From Novimethylophilus kurashikiensis (GTDB lineage: Bacteria; Pseudomonadota; Gammaproteobacteria; Burkholderiales; Methylophilaceae), in the NCBI RefSeq assembly GCF_003112435.1, contig NZ_BDOQ01000001.1, forward strand, positions 124,001 through 188,000: a DNA stretch of 64,000 nucleotides, written 5' to 3'. Within the stretch, counting starts at the first letter, position 1. Each line of letters opens with the position of its first letter. A program made the translations under genes and the position numbers. A model generated the notes under the pieces. The model worked only from the letters and a program-made list of their open reading frames with translations, was not told the DNA's origin and searched no databases. Below are positions 26,948 through 35,706 of this stretch, piece after piece.

Positions 26948-26948
<1 letters not shown>
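26316..26948 (-). CDS. HAD-IIIA phosphatase, GmhB-like (heptose bisphosphate phosphatase type)
   Basis: 210-residue cytoplasmic phosphatase. HAD motif I is FIDKDGTLID (Asp18, Asp20), motif II VVSNQPGVAFG, motif III CRKPEPG (Lys118), motif IV IGDILNDIEAG (Asp143, Asp147). The zinc ligands Cys99, His101, Cys114, Cys116 of the GmhB subfamily are present. GmhB removes the 7-phosphate of D-glycero-D-manno-heptose 1,7-bisphosphate, and with three GT9 genes beside it a heptose pathway is likely. No gmhA, hldE or gmhD is in the window. The start shares one base with the SDR stop (TGATG). Confidence 0.85.
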
Positions 26949-27700
<752 letters not shown>

Positions 27701-27709
27701 GTTGGGTCC

Positions 27710-29002
27710 TTATCTTGGATGTGAAGGTTGTAGGGCTAGATTGGATCGAGTGCTTTGGGCATGCACGGCCGGGGCTGCGTCGGCTACCTGTTCGTAGATG
27801 CCCGCCATGGTTTCGGCCACGCTGCGCCAGGTATAAAAACGATGCACGCGCTGCTGACCTGCTTCGCCGAGGGCGCGGGCGTGATCCGGCTGGGTATGCA
27901 GCAGGGCGAGCCGGTCTGCCAACGCTTCCGGGTTTTTAGGCGGTACCAGATAGCCGGTAACGCCTTCCTGCACGGTCGATTTGATGCCGCCGACGGCAGC
28001 ACCCACGACTGGCGTGGCGCAGGCCATGGCTTCGAGCGGCGTGATGCCGAAGGGCTCGTACCACGGCGTGGTGACGAAAACGTCGGCCGCGCTGTAGTAA
28101 TCGGCCAGTTCGTGGCGGGCTTTTTGCCCGGTGAAGCGGATTCGGTCGGTGAGGCCGAGCGCGGTACTCAACGCCATGAGCCGCGCCATCTCGGCAGAAT
28201 CCGGTGCGTTGTCCTCGGGCATGTGGCCGCCGACGACCAACAACCTGGCATCGATACCGTGTCGCTCGCGCAGGATCGCTAGGCTTTCGATCACATTGTC
28301 GATGCCCTTGCGCGGCACGATGCGGCCCAGTTGCAGGATGACGAATTCCTGACTACCCAGGCCCAGCCGTTGGCGGGCCTGTTCGCGGTCGGGGCGTAGT
28401 TCGTCAGGATCGAAACCGCACGGCACGATGTCGATGTGGCGACGGTCGGCCTGGTAGTGCCGCTCCATGTCGAGCCGATCCTGCATGCACTCGGCGATGA
28501 TGCGGTCGGCGTGATGCATCAGGTGCTGCTCGATGACGATGCGCTCGGGCGGAAAGCCGTCCGCCGGGCCTTGCAGCAGGCGGCGGATGAGGCCCAGCGC
28601 GTGGAAGGTGATGACGAAGGGCAGTCCCAGCGTACGCTTCACCTGTTGTGCCACCCAGCCCGACATGAAGAAATTAGCATGCAACAGGTCGTAGCCGGTT
28701 TTATCCCGGCGCAGGAACCCGATCATGAACTCGGCGAATTCCTTCATGTAGGGCAGGATGTTTTCCTTGGGGATGTAGCGTGCCGGACCGGCCGGCACAT
28801 GGATGACGCGGACGTTGGGTTTCCAGCGCACGATCTGCTTCTGCCACAGGTTTTCGCGGCGAGTGAAGATGTCGACCGCAAACCCCAGTTGCGCAAGCTG
28901 CTGGGCAAGGTGGGCGACATAGACGTTCTGCCCGCCGCAATCGATGCTGCCCGGCTGTGCAAGAGGAGAGGCGTGCTCGCTGATGAAGGCGATTTTCATC
29001 AT
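27710..29002 (-). CDS. Glycosyltransferase, GT4 family (sucrose-phosphate-synthase-like)
   Basis: 430-residue GT-B enzyme. The N-terminal motif IDCGGQNVYVAHLAQQLA is that of the sucrose-phosphate synthase/MshA branch; the donor site has GRIVPRKGIDNVIES and the C-terminal EPFGITPLEAMACATPVVG. It starts MMKIAFISEHASPLAQ at either of two adjacent ATG codons (29002 or 28999). It begins two bases after the stop of the hypothetical gene upstream. The SPS-like head suggests a nucleotide-glucose or GlcNAc donor, but the product cannot be read from sequence. Confidence 0.9.
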   Translation of the reverse strand: MMKIAFISEHASPLAQPGSIDCGGQNVYVAHLAQQLAQLGFAVDIFTRRENLWQKQIVRWKPNVRVIHVPAGPARYIPKENILPYMKEFAEFMIGFLRRDKTGYDLLHANFFMSGWVAQQVKRTLGLPFVITFHALGLIRRLLQGPADGFPPERIVIEQHLMHHADRIIAECMQDRLDMERHYQADRRHIDIVPCGFDPDELRPDREQARQRLGLGSQEFVILQLGRIVPRKGIDNVIESLAILRERHGIDARLLVVGGHMPEDNAPDSAEMARLMALSTALGLTDRIRFTGQKARHELADYYSAADVFVTTPWYEPFGITPLEAMACATPVVGAAVGGIKSTVQEGVTGYLVPPKNPEALADRLALLHTQPDHARALGEAGQQRVHRFYTWRSVAETMAGIYEQVADAAPAVHAQSTRSNLALQPSHPR

Positions 29003-29004
29003 GA

Positions 29005-29505
29005 TCAAACGCTTTCCGCCACCAGCCACGGCTGGTCGGCGACTCTGGCGAGTTTTTTCTGGGCCAGCGCGCGAATGGTCATGGCGACGGCGCCTGCGAA
29101 GACCTCATCGAACCATGGATCTGCACCGCTGACGGCGACGACCAGTCCGTCCCGTACCAGTCCGCCCCACAATAGCGAATCGCCTTCGGCCAGGAGATGC
29201 GGATGGGTTTCGCGCACCAAATGACTATCCATGCCGGTGCGCCAGCTCAACTCGGCCTTGGCGCGGGCGAATTGGCCGTAGTCAGCGTCCCACTGCGAGG
29301 TATCGCCTACGGCGTGTTCGTAAAGGATGGCTTCCTGGAACGTGGCATCGTGCGGCGTGATGCCCGGTTTCATGACAACGATGTAGAGAAATCCGCTCGC
29401 CCCGACTTCCTGGCTTTCCAATCCGGCAGCGATCATCGGCAGGCACAAAGCCACCGCTTGCTGAGCGAGGGTTTTATCGACGAGAAGGCTCTTGAATTTT
29501 TGCAC
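29005..29505 (-). CDS. Conserved hypothetical protein, first gene of the glycan operon
   Basis: 166 residues starting at GTG (MQKFKSLLVDKTLAQQAVAL) with GGGAGAG ahead. Conserved-looking blocks: GFLYIVVMKPG, EAILYEHAVGD, AKAELSWRTG, LLWGGLVRDGLVVAVSG and WFDEVFAGAVAMTIRAL. The pattern of alternating strands with a final helix recalls small ligand-binding folds such as GlcG/HbpS, but I cannot establish that. No signal peptide or membrane helix. As first gene of a tightly packed run of nine, it is probably functionally linked to the glycosyltransferases. Confidence 0.78.
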   Translation of the reverse strand: MQKFKSLLVDKTLAQQAVALCLPMIAAGLESQEVGASGFLYIVVMKPGITPHDATFQEAILYEHAVGDTSQWDADYGQFARAKAELSWRTGMDSHLVRETHPHLLAEGDSLLWGGLVRDGLVVAVSGADPWFDEVFAGAVAMTIRALAQKKLARVADQPWLVAESV

Positions 29506-29824
29506 GGTCTCTCCCGATGATGCGTCGCCTCGGCAGCCGGAGATGCCGTGATGTCTGGTTCAACAAGTTGGCCAATACATGGGCGACTGAAGTTTTCTGG
29601 GGGCGCTTGGCACAATGAACCCGCTGACGAAACAAATCCGCCACCTGCCGGCATTGCACGCTGTCTTCATTGAGCCGATCGCTCCCGACGTGTAGGTGAA
29701 CCGACTATAGGGGCTAAGGGACCGAGATGTATGTGCGCTAAGCGACGATCAGCCAGGGCTGGAGGGCTGCGATAGGCAACGGATTGACTGATATTCAGCG
29801 AAAGTAGTGAGGCTTGAACGAGTA
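29506..29824. other. Upstream region of the glycan operon
   Basis: No gene is supported. A minus-strand frame at 29667-29882 has no ribosome site and is Arg/Pro-rich, so I do not call it. The promoter of the operon should lie here, but I see no strong -35/-10 pair. Confidence 0.35.
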
Positions 29825-29868
29825 GCGCAAACGGCCTCGTCTCAATGTTTAGACGAGGCCGTTTGCGC
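29825..29868. terminator. 18-bp perfect hairpin downstream of the Ser/Asn-rich protein gene
   Basis: The stem (29825-29842 with 29851-29868) is perfect over 18 bases with an 8-base loop. It lies 38 bases past the stop of the minus-strand gene at 29906. There is no T run on either strand, so it may protect a 3' end or terminate weakly. Confidence 0.5.
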
Positions 29869-29905
29869 CAAGCGGGGGACAACTCTTGCCCTTGAGCGAG
29901 CTGGC

Positions 29906-30247
29906 TTAATAACCGCCGTTTGAATTGCCGCTGGGTTTGCTGCTGCCGGAGTTGCTGTTGTTGGTGATGTCGGAACTGCCGTCATTGCCGGTGTTGCGAT
30001 CGCCACCCGTAGTGCGCGAAGTGCGGTTGCGGTCCCGGCTGTGTTTGGTTTTGTTGGTGGAGCTATCGGTGCCGGTACTGTCGCGTTGCTGGTTGGGAGT
30101 GTCCGGATTGACCGTGGTAGTGCTGTTGTCGCCTGGCTGTGCTGCTGTGTTGTCGCCGCGGTTGGTGGCGCCGGCCATGGCGCAAGGGATGCTGAGGGTG
30201 ATGGCGGCTGCTGCGATCAGTGCTTTCCATAAGGTCGAGTTGTTCAT
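29906..30247 (-). CDS. Exported Ser/Thr/Asn-rich low-complexity protein
   Basis: 113 residues. A clear signal peptide (1-25, cleavage after CAMA) is followed by a wholly polar tail rich in Ser, Thr, Asn, Asp and Gly, ending SSKPSGNSNGGY. No Cys after cleavage, no domain. AGGAGA precedes the ATG. Such proteins are usually disordered and periplasmic or secreted. Composition alone does not give a function. Confidence 0.75.
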   Translation of the reverse strand: MNNSTLWKALIAAAAITLSIPCAMAGATNRGDNTAAQPGDNSTTTVNPDTPNQQRDSTGTDSSTNKTKHSRDRNRTSRTTGGDRNTGNDGSSDITNNSNSGSSKPSGNSNGGY

Positions 30248-30303
30248 TATGGTCTCCTGGTCTGGGTTAGACGAGGGGCCAATGTAGTCAATCGATTCGG
30301 CTA

Positions 30304-30873
30304 TTACGGTGCATTAAGGCACATATCCAACATTTTTTGGATTTCCTCGATGGCTCGCGGTACGGATTCGAATCGGTGGCTGCCGCCTTCGAGCAGGATC
30401 AGTTCAGCCTTGTGCTCGAAATTGGTAATGCTTTCCTGGTAGGGAATGAGTTCGTCGCCTTTTTCGTGCAGCACGGTACAAGGCGGCCGGCCGGGGAAGC
30501 GGTAGCGGGCGTATTTCTGTAAATCTTCCTCGTGCAGCCAGCCGGTGGCACCGCTGTAGCGGTTCTGCACCGCCCCGATATAAGGCCTGAGTGTGTTCTC
30601 CGGGGCCATGCAGGGGTTGAGCAGCACGCAACTAAGGCTGTGCCGACAGGCCAGGTAATAAGACCAGAAGCCGCCCAGCGACGAACCGATGAGGACGGGT
30701 TTTCGGTCGAGATGCGGTGTGACGAGTGCTTCCAGCGTTTGGAAGCCCTGGTCCGGATCCCAGGTGTTGTAGTCGGCGACGATGAGCTGAGGAAAGGCAT
30801 GCTTGAGCTGAGCGGATTTCTCGCTCTGCGGTCCGGAGTTGAAGCCGGGGAGATAGAAAAGTGTATTGTTCAT
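30304..30873 (-). CDS. YqiA/YcfP-type esterase (UPF0227)
   Basis: 189-residue alpha/beta hydrolase. It starts NTLFYLPGFNSGPQSEKS, has the nucleophile Ser in IGSSLGGFWS, the acid in KGDELIPY and the His in GGSHRFES. Length fits the YqiA family, whose members hydrolyse short acyl esters. TAGGA stands before the ATG. It stands on its own between two small envelope genes on the same strand. Confidence 0.88.
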   Translation of the reverse strand: MNNTLFYLPGFNSGPQSEKSAQLKHAFPQLIVADYNTWDPDQGFQTLEALVTPHLDRKPVLIGSSLGGFWSYYLACRHSLSCVLLNPCMAPENTLRPYIGAVQNRYSGATGWLHEEDLQKYARYRFPGRPPCTVLHEKGDELIPYQESITNFEHKAELILLEGGSHRFESVPRAIEEIQKMLDMCLNAP

Positions 30874-30941
30874 TGTTCATTCCTACCCGGTGGAAGCGCT
30901 GCCCCTGCGGAACGGAGCCTGTCCGATCCGCAGGATAGGGA

Positions 30942-31094
30942 CTACTTGTGTTCGTCTGCTTTTTCCTTGATTTTCTCGCCGCCTTCCTTGATATCCTGAC
31001 CGGCACCGCTCATGGTGTTGCAGCCGGTTAGGGTGCCCATCAGGCCTGCGAGAAAACAAGTCATTAATAAAGTTGAAGTTACTTTTTTAAACAT
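30942..31094 (-). CDS. Entericidin-like lipoprotein
   Basis: 50-residue lipoprotein starting MFKKVTSTLL with a lipobox LTGC (Cys at about residue 25) followed by NTMSGAGQDIKEGGEKIKEK, the EcnA/EcnB pattern. GGAGA is well spaced from the ATG at 31094; an ATG six bases upstream is too close to it. Entericidins are small, stress-induced envelope lipoproteins described as an antidote/toxin pair; only one copy is here. Confidence 0.85.
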   Translation of the reverse strand: MFKKVTSTLLMTCFLAGLMGTLTGCNTMSGAGQDIKEGGEKIKEKADEHK

Positions 31095-31380
31095 GGTCAT
31101 TCTCCGGTGATTGAGGGAATTGGTCAACCGCTTGTTTAATAACAGTAAAAGGCGGTTCACCCTGAGCTTGCTTACGGATATTACGTAGAGGAGCGCCGAG
31201 GCATCTGTGCGCTACGGAACAATGAGATGAGTCGAACGCTGATGTGAACCTGGGCGTTTAAGAGCGGTCGTAGTCAGGTAAGTTCTAGTGAATTACGGAC
31301 AGTGCGCACGGGTGAAACGTTGCGTAGAAGCTGTTCGAAGCATTTCTCTAGCCCGATAACCTGTTTGAAGGAGACTAGGC

Positions 31381-31626
31381 ATGGAAGCCCCAATGCACAG
31401 CATGAACAGTTTATTCGACCAACTCGGCCTGCCCTCCGAGGCCCTCGCCATCGAGGAGTTCATCGAAGAGCACGCGCCGCTCGATTCCGGGACTGCGCTT
31501 CCTGAAGCGGGATTCTGGACGGCCTCGCAATCCGCATTTCTGCGGGAGAAACTGATGGAGGACGCCGATTGGGCGGAAGTCATCGACGAACTCAATGCCG
31601 AGCTGCATTTTCGCCTGGAGGATTAG
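31381..31626 (+). CDS. DUF2789 protein
   Basis: 81-residue acidic protein: MHSMNSLFDQLGLPSE, then IEEFIEEHAPL and FWTASQSAFLREKLMEDADW. This matches the DUF2789 family (small all-helical protein of unknown role). AAGGAG stands seven bases before the ATG. It is alone, with weak hairpin AACCGG-CTGC-CCGGTT at 31660-31675 behind it. Confidence 0.85.
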   Translation: MEAPMHSMNSLFDQLGLPSEALAIEEFIEEHAPLDSGTALPEAGFWTASQSAFLREKLMEDADWAEVIDELNAELHFRLED

Positions 31627-32044
31627 GCGTAGCGTTTACCCTTCGCGTGAATCCACTAAAACCGGCTGCCCGGTTCGTTTCTTGACCATCGAGCTCGGTC
31701 CCTTTCAGCTTGGCGGACGCTTGAGTGTCTCAGCATCTTTACTGCTTTTAATTAGCAAAATCCTGTTTTTCGCTGGCAAGAAACGGGCATAGTGAAGTAC
31801 ATTAGCAGTTGCTTTGATACTTGGCGTGACTAAAGCAGCCAAGGAAATGCAGCGGTTATAGTAAGCATCAAGGCATTAATTTTATTATGGTATATATCGC
31901 CGCCGGCAAAGCGGCGCTCGGATCCATCCGGATGGATGAATGGGGCTTGCCTGACAAGGCGCGTCCGAATGCTGTTCACAAGATTACGTCCAGCTACAAA
32001 GCAAAAAAAACATTTAACAGTTGGACCTTATTTCAAGGCTAGTT
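31627..32044. other. Intergenic region upstream of the Rrf2-type regulator
   Basis: 418 bases without a supported gene. It contains a weak hairpin after DUF2789 (31660-31675), a hairpin CGCCG/CGGCG near 31900-31917 and the 16-bp palindrome listed separately. AT-rich DNA at 31870-31895 may hold the promoter. Confidence 0.4.
31922..31937. promoter_or_regulatory. Perfect 16-bp palindrome upstream of the Rrf2-type gene
   Basis: ATCCATCCGGATGGAT reads identically on both strands. It lies 107 bases before the regulator's ATG, downstream of an AT-rich stretch. A dimeric regulator could bind it; autoregulation by the Rrf2-type protein is one possibility. Confidence 0.45.
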
Positions 32045-32506
32045 ATGCAACTCTCTACGTTTTCCGATTATTCGATGCGCGTGATGATCTACCTGGGGCT
32101 CAAGCACGGCGAATTGGCGACGATTTCCGAAATCGCGCGAGCCTACAAGATATCGGAGAACCATCTGATGAAGGTGGTGCACCACCTGGCCCTGCGCGGC
32201 TATGTTGGAACACAGCGTGGAAAGGGCGGCGGCTTGCGTTTGGCGGGAGAACCCAACACGGTCAACCTGGGAGAATTGCTGCGTGCAACCGAAGGTGACG
32301 CCGGATTGTTGCGTTGTATGGATGCGCCGGAACATTGCTGCATCCAATCGGACTGCCGGTTGATGGGGATTCTGGAAGAAGCCCAGGAGGCGCTGTTCAG
32401 CGTTTTGGGCAAATACACCTTGGCAGATTTGTTGCGTCGCGAAGAACCGCTCGCCCGGATATTGATGCCGCAAGTCGTTGCGGCGCAGGCGGCTAGGGCA
32501 GGGTAG
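32045..32506 (+). CDS. Rrf2-family Fe-S transcriptional regulator, NsrR-like
   Basis: 153-residue winged-helix regulator starting MQLSTFSDYSMRVMIYLGL. Recognition helix region HLMKVVHHLALRGYV and wing GGGLRLA. The cluster-binding cysteines are Cys91, Cys98 and Cys104 (C-x6-C-x5-C), with an extra Cys99 beside the second. Sequence resembles nitric-oxide sensor NsrR more than IscR, which normally sits in the isc operon. No denitrification or flavohaemoglobin gene is next to it. Its 3' end overlaps the convergent diguanylate cyclase gene by 14 bases. Confidence 0.85.
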   Translation: MQLSTFSDYSMRVMIYLGLKHGELATISEIARAYKISENHLMKVVHHLALRGYVGTQRGKGGGLRLAGEPNTVNLGELLRATEGDAGLLRCMDAPEHCCIQSDCRLMGILEEAQEALFSVLGKYTLADLLRREEPLARILMPQVVAAQAARAG

Positions 32507-33548
32507 GTTCCAGTTTTTCCTGAAACTCGCCGGAGTAGAACTGATAGTTGTTCTTTCCGGCTTTCTTGGCGCGGTACATGGCGATGTCTGCGTTGATCAG
32601 CAGCAGTTTTTCATCCAACCCGTGATCGGGATAGACCGCGATACCGGTACTGCACGAAATGGAAAGGTAGTGGCCGGCCGCTTCGAAGGGTAGTTGCAAT
32701 GCGTTGCGGATTTTTGCCGCCACCACTTCGGCATCTGCCTCACGGTCGATCTCCGGCAGCAGCACTACGAATTCATCTCCGCCGATACGCGCCACGGTGT
32801 CCGATTCGCGCATGCAGCTTTGCAACCGGCGCGCCACTTGTTTCAGCAATAAATCACCGATGTCGTGTCCCAGGTTATCGTTGACCGGCTTGAACTGGTC
32901 GAGGTCGACGAACATGACGGCCATGCGATTCTTGTCGCGCTTGGCCTTGACGATGGCCTGCTGCAGACGGTCATTGATGAGCGTGCGGTTGGGGAGTTCG
33001 GTTAGTGCGTCGTAATGGGCGAGGTGCCGGGTCTGGTCTTCGGCGCTCTTGCGTAGCGTGATGTCGGTGTGGGTGCCGATCATGCGTAGCGGTGTGCCGT
33101 TGGCATCCCGGCTCACGATCATGCCGCGTGCCAGTACCCACTTGATGCTGCCGTCCTTGCAGCATACCCGGTGCTCGTTGACGTAGCTGACCGTCTTGCC
33201 GGCGAGGCAGTCGCGCACGTCTTCGGCGACCCGTTCGCGGTCGTCGGGATGAATGCGCTGTTTCCAGGCTTCATCCCCGGCTTCGATATCGTTGTCGGTA
33301 AAGCCATACATGTCTTTGTAGCGGCGTGAGAACACTACTTCGTCGGTCTGCACGTTCCAATCCCAGACGCCATCGCCTGCACCTTCCAGGGCGAATTTCC
33401 AGCGTTCCTCGCTTTCGCGCAACGCCCTGGAGAGCCGCAAGAAGCGCATCGCCGCGATGCTTGCAATGAACGCCAGCACCGTGGAAGCAATCAACAGTGC
33501 ATACAGCCAGTTTGTATTTATTGTGGTGACGGATGGCATGAACGCCAT
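32493..33548 (-). CDS. Membrane-anchored PAS-GGDEF diguanylate cyclase
   Basis: 351 residues. One transmembrane helix at about 12-35, a PAS domain (about 45-165; WKFALEGAGDGVWDWNVQTD with PAC region MIGTHTDITLRKSAE) and a GGDEF domain (about 175-335). The signature GGDEF near 254 is intact and preceded by an RESD inhibitory site, so it should be an active, product-inhibited cyclase. It lies 24 bases after the REC-PAS-GGDEF-EAL gene stop on the same strand, probably one operon with opposing activities. Confidence 0.92.
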   Translation of the reverse strand: MAFMPSVTTINTNWLYALLIASTVLAFIASIAAMRFLRLSRALRESEERWKFALEGAGDGVWDWNVQTDEVVFSRRYKDMYGFTDNDIEAGDEAWKQRIHPDDRERVAEDVRDCLAGKTVSYVNEHRVCCKDGSIKWVLARGMIVSRDANGTPLRMIGTHTDITLRKSAEDQTRHLAHYDALTELPNRTLINDRLQQAIVKAKRDKNRMAVMFVDLDQFKPVNDNLGHDIGDLLLKQVARRLQSCMRESDTVARIGGDEFVVLLPEIDREADAEVVAAKIRNALQLPFEAAGHYLSISCSTGIAVYPDHGLDEKLLLINADIAMYRAKKAGKNNYQFYSGEFQEKLEPTLP

Positions 33549-33572
33549 ATTACCATCATGTGTAGCAAGTGC

Positions 33573-35684
33573 TTATGGGCTGATTTGCTCCAGCCATTGT
33601 TCCACCGGTTGGGGCCTGCCGTAGAGATATCCCTGGTGGATGATGGTACCAAGCCGGTTGAGGAAAGCCGCTTGTTCCGGCGTTTCCACGCCTTCGGCAA
33701 CCACTTGTAGATGCAGGTGCTGAGCCACTGCGACGATGGATTCGACCAGCGCCGCGTCGTTGGGATTGGTGGTAATGTCCTGGATAAAGCTTTTATCGAT
33801 CTTGATCTCGTGGATGGGCAGGCGTTTCAGGTAGGCCAGGCTGGAGTAGCCTGTGCCGAAATCGTCCATCGAGAAATGTACGCCCATTGCCCGCAGTTCT
33901 GTCATCTTGGCGATGACATCGGCAAAGTCGCCGATGACGAGCCCTTCCGTTACTTCCAGCACCAATTGGGCAGGATCGGCGCCGCTCAAGGACAACTTGC
34001 GTTTCACTTCCTCGACGAAATCCGGTTGCTGGAAATGCCGCGGACTGATGTTGACCGAAACGCGCGTCAGTTGCTGGTCGCGTTCCAGTCGCCCCAACAA
34101 CCGGCATACGGCGTCCAGCATCCAGCGGTCCACGGCGACGATGAGGTCAGAGGTCTCGGCGAGCGGTATGAACATGCCGGGCAGGATGAGCCCGCGCTGC
34201 GGATGCTCCCAGCGGATCAGCGCCTCTACGCCGACAGGCTTGCAGCCGCCTTCCCACTGCGGCTGCACGTACATCCTTAGCTGATTGCGAGTAATGGCGT
34301 GCCGTAGTTCACGTTCGATGCGGTAGCGTTCCTTGATGGTTTCGCCCATCACCGCCTTGAAAAAGATGATACGGCTGCCGCCTTCGAGCTTGGCCCGGTG
34401 CATGGCCATATCGGCCTGACGCAGGATGTCGGAGGCGGTTTCCCCGGCTATTTCAGGAAATACGGCAATGCCGATGCTGGTATCGATATGAAAGGCCTCG
34501 CCGTTCAGCGTGAGCCGTTTTTGCAGCGCGATACGAATTTTTTCCGCGACTACCAGCGCATCCTTCGCGGCTTCTTCACGGGTGGATGACAACCTCGGCA
34601 GCAGGATGGCAAATTCGTCGGAATCGAGCCGTGCCAGCAAGTCTTCGGAATGCAGGGTGCGTGTCATGGCGCGTGCCACGCGTTTGAGCAGGGCATTGCC
34701 GACAGGCAGTCCCCGTGCCTCATTGATAGCCTTGAACCGATCGAGATCCAGCAATATGGCGACGCCGAAGCAGCCTTCGCGTTCGGCATGCTCGGCCGTT
34801 TGTCCGAGCCGCTTGAGAAACTGTGCACGATTGGCTAAGCCGGTGAGAGAGTCGTACCACGACAATTTGTCCTCAGCCGGCCGCGAGCGATGGATGCCGC
34901 TCAAGTCGGCGAACACTGCGACGTAATGGTCGACCTTTCCGGAAGCATCCTTGATGCTGCTGATGGTCTGCCACTCCGGGTATTCCTCGCCGTCTTTGCG
35001 TCGGTTCCAGATTTCGCCCGCCCATTCGCCTCGGCTTTGCAGCGTATCCCAGAGTTCGGTATAGAAAGCCTGTTCGTGACGGTCGGACTTGAGCAGTCGT
35101 GAGTTCTTGCCCAATACCTCATCCTCGGTGTAGCCGGTGATATGGCAGAACGCCGGGTTCACTGCTTGGATGTTGGCGGCCTCGTCCGTCACCATGATGC
35201 CGTCCGCCATGGTTTCGAATACCTGCGCCGTGAGCTTGCGGTAGGCCTCGGTATCGGCCTCTTCGCGGGCTAATGACTGACGATGCTGGCGGCTGATGGC
35301 GTAACGGATGGCACGCACCAGAATCTCGCGATCGAATTTGCCCTTGGCGAGATAGTCCTGGGCGCCGGCATTGATAGCTTGCAGCGCCGCGTCCATGTCG
35401 TCGTGCTCGGTCAGTACGATGAGCGGCAGATTATCTGTGATGCGGCGAATGGCATGGATGGTATCCACCCCGCTGGAATCCGGTAGTGCCAAGTCCAGCA
35501 ACAGCACGTCATACGGGTTGAGCGGGAGTTGCTGCAGGGCCGCAGCTAGCGTAGACACCTGATGGATTTCGAAACGCAACTGCGCGGCATCGCCCAGCAG
35601 GGCACGCACGAAATCGGCTGCGCCGACATCGTTTTCGACCAGCATGACGCGATATAGCGCTTGGACCGGCGGTTCGGGCGGCAT
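33573..35684 (-). CDS. REC-PAS-GGDEF-EAL protein with degenerate GGDEF
   Basis: 703-residue response regulator-type phosphodiesterase. Receiver domain (11-130, Asp64 in LLDLALPDSSG), PAS (about 150-270), GGDEF-like (about 280-440) and EAL (about 455-700). The cyclase signature is changed to DSDEF near residue 353 and the RxxD site is missing (HSED), so this domain is probably only regulatory. The EAL domain is complete: EALIRW, VNISP, EVTEG, MDDFG, IKIDKSF, AEGVE, HQGY. No cognate kinase gene is adjacent. Confidence 0.92.
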   Translation of the reverse strand: MPPEPPVQALYRVMLVENDVGAADFVRALLGDAAQLRFEIHQVSTLAAALQQLPLNPYDVLLLDLALPDSSGVDTIHAIRRITDNLPLIVLTEHDDMDAALQAINAGAQDYLAKGKFDREILVRAIRYAISRQHRQSLAREEADTEAYRKLTAQVFETMADGIMVTDEAANIQAVNPAFCHITGYTEDEVLGKNSRLLKSDRHEQAFYTELWDTLQSRGEWAGEIWNRRKDGEEYPEWQTISSIKDASGKVDHYVAVFADLSGIHRSRPAEDKLSWYDSLTGLANRAQFLKRLGQTAEHAEREGCFGVAILLDLDRFKAINEARGLPVGNALLKRVARAMTRTLHSEDLLARLDSDEFAILLPRLSSTREEAAKDALVVAEKIRIALQKRLTLNGEAFHIDTSIGIAVFPEIAGETASDILRQADMAMHRAKLEGGSRIIFFKAVMGETIKERYRIERELRHAITRNQLRMYVQPQWEGGCKPVGVEALIRWEHPQRGLILPGMFIPLAETSDLIVAVDRWMLDAVCRLLGRLERDQQLTRVSVNISPRHFQQPDFVEEVKRKLSLSGADPAQLVLEVTEGLVIGDFADVIAKMTELRAMGVHFSMDDFGTGYSSLAYLKRLPIHEIKIDKSFIQDITTNPNDAALVESIVAVAQHLHLQVVAEGVETPEQAAFLNRLGTIIHQGYLYGRPQPVEQWLEQISP

Positions 35685-35706
35685 GGCTCATCCACCCATT
35701 AGAAAA

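Noticed and set aside
29667-29882. 71-residue frame upstream of the glycan operon
   Set aside because: Arg/Pro-rich, no ribosome site, and it contains the 18-bp hairpin.
31595-31792. 65-residue frame downstream of DUF2789
   Set aside because: It starts inside DUF2789 in another frame and has no ribosome site or family features.
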